From NCBI GenBank assembly GCA_045402695.1, contig JAWPNA010000337.1, positions 1 through 11,263 on the forward strand: a stretch of DNA of 11,263 nt, in the 5' to 3' direction. A program made the translations under genes and the position numbers. The first letter of the stretch is position 1, and every line of letters begins with the position of its first letter. Positions 5,510 to 11,263 of this stretch are shown here, in pieces. Source of the DNA: JAWPNA01 sp045402695 (GTDB lineage Bacteria > Acidobacteriota > Polarisedimenticolia > JACPZX01 > DASXTC01). The notes beneath the pieces were generated by a model, which saw only the letters and a list, made by a program, of their open reading frames with translations, made no database searches and was not told the origin of the DNA.

Positions 5510-7860
5510 GTCGGCTCCGCCTCAAGATGCGCCGCGATCTGTGGCTGCTGAGGTGGCGCGCGTTGGCCATCATCCTGACCATCGCCAGCGGAATCGTCAT
5601 CTACGTCGGCACGTCCATGGGGCTGACCAGTCTCTTCCATACCCGTGACTCCATCTTCGAAGAGTTGCACTTCGCCGATCTCGAAGCGCGGATCATTCCA
5701 GACGACGTCAACAACCTTCCCGATTTCACGAGCGTGCCCGGCGTCGAGCGGGTCGAACGACGACTGGTGTTCCCTGGGGCGATCCGGAGCGAGCGCCGGC
5801 CGCCTCTGATGGCCGTCATGACGTTCCTCGAGACGCCGGACCCGGGAATCCACTCGTTCCAGTTCATCGCCGGACGGTCGTTTCGTCCGGACGAGCTGGA
5901 TGCCGTCGTGATCGAACGAGCCCTCGCGGTGGAGCACGGTTACCGCGTGGGCGACAGCCTGGCGGTGCAAGTAGGTGGCCGCACCTACCAGAGCCACATC
6001 GTCGGAGTCGCCATCACGCCGGAGTACTTCGTGTCGTCGGCCAACCCGGACTATTTCATCCCCGAGCGCGGGAGCCTGGGAATCGTGTACGGCAACCTGG
6101 GGCGAACGTCGGATTCCCTCGGCTTCACCATGGTCAACGATTTCCTGTTCCGCTTCGCACCGGGGGCGAACCGGGCGTCTGTCAAGGCCGCGGTCCAGGA
6201 AAGACTCCGCGATGTGAATGTCGAGCAACTGATCCCGCGCGAGCGCCATTTCAGTCAACAATACATTGAGACCGAGCTGCAGGCGCTGCGGTTCTTCCTG
6301 CCGGCGATGGTTCTGATTCTGCTCGCGTTGGCGTCCGTCATCACCTTCCTGAACTTCAACCGTCTGGTGGCCGTGCAGCGGCGGGAGATCGGAACGCTGC
6401 TCGCGCTCGGCTACGGCCGCGGGCGTCTCGTGATGTCCTACCTGGAGGCCGGAGTCATCCTCGGAGCTCTCGGCGGCGTGCTGGGAGAGGGCGTCGGGTT
6501 CTTCATGCGAGACGTCTTCGCGCGCGCATGCGGAGGGGCCATGGGGATGCCGATCGTGCGCACCTCGGTCGATGCCGTCATTCTCGCCCGCGGTTTCCTG
6601 TTCGGCTTGCTCGTCGTCGCCGTCTCGGCCGTGGTTCCGGTCATTCGTCTCATGAGACTCCCGACGCGAGAGATCATCCGTTCCCCGATCCGATCCGCGG
6701 AGATCCGCGGGCTTTCGCGAGCCTGGCCCGGCGGTTCGCTGATGCGCCTGCCCGCCGGCTACCGCCACGCCCTGCGCGACCTCGCGCGACAGCGCGGCCG
6801 TACACTCACCACGCTGACCTCCATCGCGCTGGCGCTGGGGGTCGCCGTCGCCTATCGCATGAGCGCCGGCTCGATCGACGAGACTCTCACCCGTCGATTC
6901 AATGCCGAGCCATGGCACCTCGTGACCGACTTCCTCTATCCGGTGTTTCCGGAGGATGTTGCGGAGCTGGCCCGCCTTCCCGGAGTGCTCAGGACCCAGC
7001 CCTACCTGCGGCGTCATGTCGGGATCGAGGCGCATCGGCGTTACGAGGACGCCACGCTGATCGGCGTTGACTTCGACTCCGACCTGTCGCGGCTGCACCT
7101 GACGGAGGGACGCGCCCCGCGATCCGCCGGCGTCGAGGAGGTCGTGTTGAACCTCGAGCTGGCCGAGAGGCTCGGCGTCGGGATCGGCGATGTCGTGCGC
7201 GTGCTGTCCGAGAGCCGGCAGCGTGAGCTCAGGCTCGTCGGGCTCCTTTCGGACGCGATCGCCGACGCGGCCGTCGTGCCTCTCCCTGTCGCGCAGGAGA
7301 TCTGCGAGCTGCCGGAAAAACTTTCCGGCATGTTCATCGAGGCGAACGGCGGGACCGATGGGCTCGTCGACGCGCTGTACGCCCGCGAGGTGGTGGGGCG
7401 TGTCACCAGGAAGGTGCAGTTGGTCGCGGGGGTGGGGAAGCTCCTGAGCGTGATGTACATCGTCCTCGACCTCGCGGCCGCGGTGAGCATTTTCGTGGCG
7501 GCGCTCTTCATCCTGAGCCACATCAACCTGGCGGTCCTCGAGAACGAGGGCGAGTTCGCCACGCTGAAGGCCCTCGGGTACGGGCGCGCCGCTCTCGCCA
7601 GGATCATCCTGGTCGAATCGTTCGCCTGCTCGATTGGCGGCGCGATTGCGAGCGTCCCGATCGCGGCGATCATCAGCGCCTATCTGAATCACCGGATGAG
7701 CCTGGCATGGTTCCGCGTCGACAACTTCTTCTTCCCGTTCGAGGAGGTCAAAGTGCTCGTCCCGTACATGGCTCTGATCCCGGTGGGGAGCTACCCCGCG
7801 CTGCGTCACATCCTCGATCTGGACGTCTCCAAGGCCATCCGCGCAAGGGCGGCCGAGTAG
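5506..7860 (+). CDS. ABC transporter permease with two FtsX domains
   Basis: This 784-residue inner-membrane permease is built from two FtsX-type halves. Predicted membrane segments lie near residues 19-40, 263-285, 315-335, 362-382, 433-453, 649-673, 700-727 and 749-768; the last is short and weakly hydrophobic. Large soluble domains follow the first (about 41-260) and fifth (about 454-645) segments and should sit in the periplasm. The internal duplication is visible in the paired cytoplasmic coupling motifs EIGTLLALGYGR (from residue 294) and EFATLKALGYGR (from 683). The protein would pair with the preceding LolD/MacB-like ATPase. The LolA-like protein and outer-membrane barrel encoded next suggest that it lifts a lipid or lipoprotein from the inner membrane for passage to the outer membrane, replacing the two separate LolC/LolE subunits with one chain. 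The substrate is inferred. Confidence 0.9.
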   Translation: MSRLRLKMRRDLWLLRWRALAIILTIASGIVIYVGTSMGLTSLFHTRDSIFEELHFADLEARIIPDDVNNLPDFTSVPGVERVERRLVFPGAIRSERRPPLMAVMTFLETPDPGIHSFQFIAGRSFRPDELDAVVIERALAVEHGYRVGDSLAVQVGGRTYQSHIVGVAITPEYFVSSANPDYFIPERGSLGIVYGNLGRTSDSLGFTMVNDFLFRFAPGANRASVKAAVQERLRDVNVEQLIPRERHFSQQYIETELQALRFFLPAMVLILLALASVITFLNFNRLVAVQRREIGTLLALGYGRGRLVMSYLEAGVILGALGGVLGEGVGFFMRDVFARACGGAMGMPIVRTSVDAVILARGFLFGLLVVAVSAVVPVIRLMRLPTREIIRSPIRSAEIRGLSRAWPGGSLMRLPAGYRHALRDLARQRGRTLTTLTSIALALGVAVAYRMSAGSIDETLTRRFNAEPWHLVTDFLYPVFPEDVAELARLPGVLRTQPYLRRHVGIEAHRRYEDATLIGVDFDSDLSRLHLTEGRAPRSAGVEEVVLNLELAERLGVGIGDVVRVLSESRQRELRLVGLLSDAIADAAVVPLPVAQEICELPEKLSGMFIEANGGTDGLVDALYAREVVGRVTRKVQLVAGVGKLLSVMYIVLDLAAAVSIFVAALFILSHINLAVLENEGEFATLKALGYGRAALARIILVESFACSIGGAIASVPIAAIISAYLNHRMSLAWFRVDNFFFPFEEVKVLVPYMALIPVGSYPALRHILDLDVSKAIRARAAE
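7310..7330. repeat. Perfect 9-bp inverted repeat with 3-nt loop inside the permease gene
   Basis: Arm TGCCGGAAA (7310-7318), loop AAC (7319-7321), and exact complement TTTCCGGCA (7322-7330). It encodes part of LPEKLSGM in the second periplasmic domain of the permease. No T-tract follows, so it is not a classical terminator. It has the same arm and loop lengths as the hairpin at 3620-3640, but an unrelated sequence. A role in mRNA stability or differential expression is possible but unsupported. Confidence 0.55.
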
Positions 7861-7876
7861 TGCGGGGATCGTCACG

Positions 7877-8674
7877 ATGCTCGTGAGAACGCATCTGGCC
7901 CGCGCGACACTGCTACTGGTTTTCCTCCAACCGGCAAGCGGCGTGGCTCCGGCCCAGGATGAGGCCGAGGAGATCATGCGCGCGGCCGTACACCAGGGCA
8001 GCGCCGAAGACCAGGTCGTGAAGGTCACGATGCGCCTGGTTTCCAGGAACGGAGATGAGAGGCGCAGAACCGCGATTCTCTATTCCAAGAAGCGGTCCGC
8101 CGAGGACGACATGAGAATGATCCGGTTCGAGTCGCCTCCCGACCTTGCGAACAGCGGCATTCTGAGCATCGAGCATTCCGACGGCGATCCCGATCAGTGG
8201 CTCTACATGCCCGCCTACCATACGTCGCGCAAGGTGGCCGCGGTGAACCGGAGCGGCACATGGATGGGGACGGACTTCGCGTACGAGGACATCGTCGACC
8301 CGAGACTCTCCCAGTACCGCTACAGGATCGTCGGGGAAGAGAGCCTCGATGGTGTCTCATGCGCCGTCGTTGAAGCGATCCCGGTGGACTCTCGACTGGC
8401 CAGTCAGAGCGCTTATTCGAAGGCCATCTACTGGATTGACCGGGGCAACGACCTCTTCGTCAGGGTGGACTTCTACGATCGGGGCGGCGAGCTGTTCAAG
8501 AAGCTGATCAACTCGGATCTCGTGAGGGTCGGGACGTATCGCAGATGGGGAAGAACGCAGATGCAGCATCTCAAGCGGCAGCACAGCACCATCCTCGAGT
8601 TCTCGGGCTGGAAGGTGGACGCGGGGTTGAGCGACAGGTATTTCACGGTCCGCTATCTTGAACGAGGGATGTGA
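7877..8674 (+). CDS. LolA-like outer-membrane lipoprotein-sorting protein (periplasmic)
   Basis: This 265-residue protein has an N-terminal signal peptide: basic start, hydrophobic core LLLVFLQ, and probable cleavage near residues 25-27 in GVAPAQDE. The mature part carries the hallmark of the LolA-like 'outer membrane lipoprotein-sorting protein' family, a WLYMPAYHTSRKVAAVN stretch from W108 followed by SGTWMGTDFAYEDI. The fold is an open beta-barrel with a hydrophobic cavity that shuttles acyl chains across the periplasm. Family members commonly neighbour RND/MMPL exporters and outer-membrane barrels; here the partner is an ABC FtsX permease instead. It starts 16 nt after the permease, with GGGGA at 7864-7868 as ribosome site. 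The cargo could be a lipid product of the locus or a lipoprotein; this is inferred. Confidence 0.85.
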   Translation: MLVRTHLARATLLLVFLQPASGVAPAQDEAEEIMRAAVHQGSAEDQVVKVTMRLVSRNGDERRRTAILYSKKRSAEDDMRMIRFESPPDLANSGILSIEHSDGDPDQWLYMPAYHTSRKVAAVNRSGTWMGTDFAYEDIVDPRLSQYRYRIVGEESLDGVSCAVVEAIPVDSRLASQSAYSKAIYWIDRGNDLFVRVDFYDRGGELFKKLINSDLVRVGTYRRWGRTQMQHLKRQHSTILEFSGWKVDAGLSDRYFTVRYLERGM

Positions 8675-10016
8675 CATCGGTGAGGCGGTCGCATGGGCGG
8701 TTGTTCTGGGCGCTGCCTGGGCCGGCATGACGACACCGCTTCGGGCGGCGGGAACGGAAAGCGCCACGCCCGATGAGGAGAAACCGTTCAGGCTGTCGGC
8801 GACGGCCGGCTACACGTATGTGTCGTATCCTCGCGAGAGGGGGGAAGGCCTCATCGACTCACGCAATCAACTGGAGCTGGAGCCGCGGCTGGAAGCGGGC
8901 GGCTCGGGCCCGGTGCGCGGCGTCGTCGCGCTGGACCTTCGGTTTGACGCAGCGGACTCCTCCCGATCGAGGTTCTTCGTCGAGGAAGCCTATCTCCAGG
9001 TGACGCTCGCCAGCGTCGACCTGCGTCTGGGGCGCCAGTTCATACGGTGGGGTCAATCGGAGGTGAGAAGACCGACAGACAGTTTCATGCGGCACGACGA
9101 CCGGGATTTCCTCGATGTGCGCGAGGAGCCGATCGACGCAGCCCGCGTCTGGTACGACGCCGGCAACTGGTCGCTGGAGGGAGTCTGGGCGCCCATCTTC
9201 CAGGAGGATCTTTTCCCGCTCGATCTCCGTGACCGGTGGTCCGGGCTGCCGCCCACGACCGATCTGCCTGGCGTCGGAACCGTCGATCTCAAGTATCAGA
9301 CGGACCATTCCGGCCTGCCGAGCGGCATCCTCGAGTCATCGCAGGCAGGCCTGCGCCTGGCCCGGAAGCAGGCGCGCGTGGATTGGTCGGTGAGCTGGTA
9401 CTACGGATTCGATCGGACACCGACGTTCGTCGATCCCGAACTGCTTGCCGTGAATGCAGCGTCCGGTGTCGCAACCGTCGAGCTGACGCCGATACACGAG
9501 CGGATCCAGGTCCTGGGCGCCGATTGCGCCGCGGTGGTGAGGGGGTTCGGCCTCCGTGCGGAGGGAAGCTACACGTTCACGGCCGATCGGTCGGGGAGTG
9601 ATCCCCACGTTGATGATCCATACTTCCGGCTCGTGGCAGGCATCGATCGCACCCTGACCGGATTCTCGCCCGCGCACACCGTGTACTGGAACGTCCAGTA
9701 CCTGCTGGATACGGAGGTACCACGACACGGCGAGGAGAACCAGGTCGACGTCGAGCCCCGTTTCCGCCACCTGTACGAACAGGGCCTGACCTGGGATCTG
9801 GAGTACCGGCTCGAATCGGAGGTCACGCTGGCGCTGAAGGGGTTCGTGAACCTGGAGGAGGGAGACTACGTTGTGAGGCCGGAGCTCACCTGGCATCCGA
9901 ACGATGCCTTGACGCTCGTGATCGGCGCGGATCTGCTTGCGGGAGGGCCCGAGACCTTTTTCGGGTCGTTCGAACGGAACACAAGCCTGAGAGGCAGGCT
10001 GACGGTGCGATTCTAG
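8658..10016 (+). CDS. Outer-membrane beta-barrel protein, DUF1302-like
   Basis: This 452-residue protein has the features of a large outer-membrane barrel. Amphipathic alternating strands run throughout, aromatic residues sit at strand ends, an LRLGRQFIRWGQSE motif appears near residue 121 (DUF1302-type barrels carry a similar LGxQxxxWG), and the C-terminus ends in Phe (RLTVRF), the BAM recognition signal. A hydrophobic N-terminus (AVAWAVVLGAAWAG) fits a signal peptide, but no basic residue precedes it. The start is uncertain: TTG 8658 overlaps the LolA-like gene by 17 nt and has no clear ribosome site, while ATG 8727 would delete the signal peptide. Translational coupling probably compensates. 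Next to a LolA-like protein and an ABC permease it is the likely outer-membrane acceptor or exit pore. Exact family membership is moderately sure. Confidence 0.75.
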   Translation: MNEGCDIGEAVAWAVVLGAAWAGMTTPLRAAGTESATPDEEKPFRLSATAGYTYVSYPRERGEGLIDSRNQLELEPRLEAGGSGPVRGVVALDLRFDAADSSRSRFFVEEAYLQVTLASVDLRLGRQFIRWGQSEVRRPTDSFMRHDDRDFLDVREEPIDAARVWYDAGNWSLEGVWAPIFQEDLFPLDLRDRWSGLPPTTDLPGVGTVDLKYQTDHSGLPSGILESSQAGLRLARKQARVDWSVSWYYGFDRTPTFVDPELLAVNAASGVATVELTPIHERIQVLGADCAAVVRGFGLRAEGSYTFTADRSGSDPHVDDPYFRLVAGIDRTLTGFSPAHTVYWNVQYLLDTEVPRHGEENQVDVEPRFRHLYEQGLTWDLEYRLESEVTLALKGFVNLEEGDYVVRPELTWHPNDALTLVIGADLLAGGPETFFGSFERNTSLRGRLTVRF

Positions 10017-10051
10017 TCCCACGATTCATGAAGGTCCGACAAGAGGACAAC

Positions 10052-11263
10052 GTGACACCCGAACGAGACGTCTTCATCACGGGGATCGGGTTGATCAGTT
10101 GCCTGGGGATCGGGGCGGAGGAGAACTGGTCGAATCTGAGCCAAGGAGTCTCCGGCGTCGCCCCGATCCGCCGCTTCGATGCCTCGGCGCTCACGACGAG
10201 GTTCGCCGGGGAAATCCCCGAAGGATTCGACGCATTCTTCCTGCGGCGCTTCCCCAAGCGGACGCGGCGACACTCCGCCCTCTTCTCGCGGTTGAGCCTG
10301 GCGGGGACGCTTCTGGCGCTCGAGGATGCCGGGCTGGACCTAAAGGAGTCGGCGCCCGGCAGGACGGGGATCTGCCTCGGCACGGGGGCGGGCGGGTTGA
10401 GTTACTGGGAGGATGCGTTCGCCGGCACCGGGACGTCTTACAGCGAGACCGTCCCCTGCCTCGAGTCCCTGGCGGTCATCAAGTGGATGCCCAACGCCCC
10501 GGCCGCCGCCACGTCGCTGCATTTCGGGATCGAGGGCCCCTCCTTCACCGTGTCGAGCTCCTGCGCCTCGGGCGCGCAGGCGATCGGCTGCGCCTACGAC
10601 CAGATCAGACTCGGCCGCGCGGAGGTGATGATTGCCGGGGCCGTGGAGACGATCGTCACACGGGTCGGCATCTCAACGTTCAGCCGGCTCCAGGCGCTGA
10701 GCGAACGAAACGATGACCCCGAAAGGGCCAGCCGGCCGTTCGACAAGACGCGGGACGGCTTCGTCCTGGGGGACGGTGCCGGCATCCTGATCCTGGAGTC
10801 TGGCGAGCACTGCCGCCGGCGGGGCGCCCGCCGCTACGCGAGGATGGCCGGGTACGCCTCCACCAGCGAGGCCACCCACATGGTCCATCCCGCCCCGGAC
10901 GGACGCAAGATGGCCGAGACGATGCGCCAGGCGCTCGCGGACGCCCGCGTCGCGGCGTCGGACGTGGACTACATCAGCGCGCACGGCACCTCGACGATCC
11001 TCAATGACCGTTGTGAGACGCGAGCGATCAAGGAGGTCTTCGGGAGCCACGCGCGCGCCATCGCCATCAGCTCGCAGAAATCGATGATGGGCCATACGGT
11101 GGGGGCCGCCGGGGCCCTCGAAGCCGGGACGACGTCGCTGATGGTCGCCAGGGACATCGTCTGCCCGACCATCAACTATGAGCATCCGGACGAGGAATGC
11201 GATCTTGATTACACGCCGAACGTCGCGCGCGAAAGAAGGATCGGCATCGCGCTCTCGAACTCG
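10052..11263 (+). CDS. Beta-ketoacyl-ACP synthase, KAS II/FabF type (3' end outside the window)
   Basis: This condensing enzyme performs decarboxylative Claisen condensation of malonyl-ACP with an acyl group; 404 residues are in the window and the frame runs off the right edge. The full Cys-His-His triad and Lys are present: C171 in SSCASGAQ, H311 in AHGTST, K343 in SQKSMMGHT and H348. The spacings (140, 32 and 5 residues) equal those of E. coli FabF (C163, H303, K335, H340), so it is an active KS and not a chain-length factor. The last residues (RIGIALSNS) lead into the expected GFGG loop, so about 20-30 residues are missing. GTG 10052 is chosen as start because GAGG at 10043-10046 gives good spacing and the protein then opens with the family strand DVFITGIG. 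An in-frame ATG at 10028 lacks a ribosome site. It lies 35 nt after the barrel gene, in the same operon. Confidence 0.92.
   Translation, partial: MTPERDVFITGIGLISCLGIGAEENWSNLSQGVSGVAPIRRFDASALTTRFAGEIPEGFDAFFLRRFPKRTRRHSALFSRLSLAGTLLALEDAGLDLKESAPGRTGICLGTGAGGLSYWEDAFAGTGTSYSETVPCLESLAVIKWMPNAPAAATSLHFGIEGPSFTVSSSCASGAQAIGCAYDQIRLGRAEVMIAGAVETIVTRVGISTFSRLQALSERNDDPERASRPFDKTRDGFVLGDGAGILILESGEHCRRRGARRYARMAGYASTSEATHMVHPAPDGRKMAETMRQALADARVAASDVDYISAHGTSTILNDRCETRAIKEVFGSHARAIAISSQKSMMGHTVGAAGALEAGTTSLMVARDIVCPTINYEHPDEECDLDYTPNVARERRIGIALSNS

Noticed and set aside
6691..6710. Doubled ATCCGCGG and CCGCGG palindromes in the permease gene.
   Set aside because: Short restriction-site-like palindromes within coding sequence; no sign of a repeat array or binding-site cluster.
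7750..7860. Possible truncation of the permease, because the last membrane segment looks weak.
   Set aside because: The C-terminal end lines up with the end of the first FtsX half (hydrophobic stretch, then basic and SKAIR/REIIR-type tail), so the domain appears complete.
5464..8028. An open minus-strand frame of about 850 codons opposite the permease gene.
   Set aside because: Low-complexity charged translation (Glu, Asp, Arg, His, Gln) without recognisable motifs. It mirrors the codon bias of the permease frame.
10099..10716. A + strand frame of 205 codons within the KAS gene.
   Set aside because: The KAS frame carries the intact active-site Cys and FabF-like sequence through the same region; this frame is Arg/Gly-rich without motifs.

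Overview
The window is dense, high-GC bacterial DNA. All ten recognised genes lie on the + strand, with almost no intergenic space. The long LolA-like, outer-membrane barrel and LolC/MacB-type genes point to a didermic (Gram-negative-type) bacterium. The GC-rich third positions and the type III PKS/FAAL content would fit myxobacteria-like Deltaproteobacteria, Acidobacteria or a related uncultured soil phylum, but the sequence alone does not fix the taxon.

Region 1 (1-3876) is a tightly coupled biosynthetic operon that enters the window from the left. It holds the C-terminal end of a type III polyketide synthase (chalcone/alkylresorcinol synthase family), a membrane ICMT-type methyltransferase, a free acyl carrier protein, a fatty acyl-AMP ligase (FAAL) and an FAD-dependent oxidoreductase of the geranylgeranyl-reductase/CbrA type. 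Each of the four gene junctions is a 4-nt overlap (GTGA or ATGA). The likely chemistry is as follows: FAAL activates a fatty acid and loads it on the ACP, the type III PKS extends and cyclises it to an alkyl-pyrone, -resorcinol or similar ring, and the methyltransferase and flavoenzyme tailor the product. The result would be a membrane phenolic or quinone-like lipid.

Region 2 (3877-11263) starts with a near-consensus sigma70-type promoter (TTGACA, 17 nt, TATAAA) placed 1 nt after the region 1 stop codon. It drives a second operon: a FabL-like enoyl-ACP reductase (YX6K active site), an ABC ATPase of the LolD/MacB type, a double-FtsX-domain permease, a periplasmic LolA-like lipoprotein-sorting protein, a DUF1302-like outer-membrane beta-barrel, and a beta-ketoacyl-ACP synthase (FabF type) that runs off the right end. 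The operon thus brackets a complete inner membrane-periplasm-outer membrane export line with fatty-acid elongation enzymes.

Taken together, the window reads as a lipid biosynthesis-and-export locus: a dedicated acyl chain is built (FabL-like reductase plus KAS), converted by an ACP-fed type III PKS pathway, and delivered to the outer membrane by an ABC/FtsX-LolA-like-barrel line. In design it resembles aryl polyene and other outer-membrane lipid clusters, but with an ABC FtsX permease in place of the usual MMPL/RND exporter. That the two operons serve one product is inference from adjacency. No RNA genes, mobile elements or CRISPR arrays were seen, and there is no gene-free stretch above about 110 nt.
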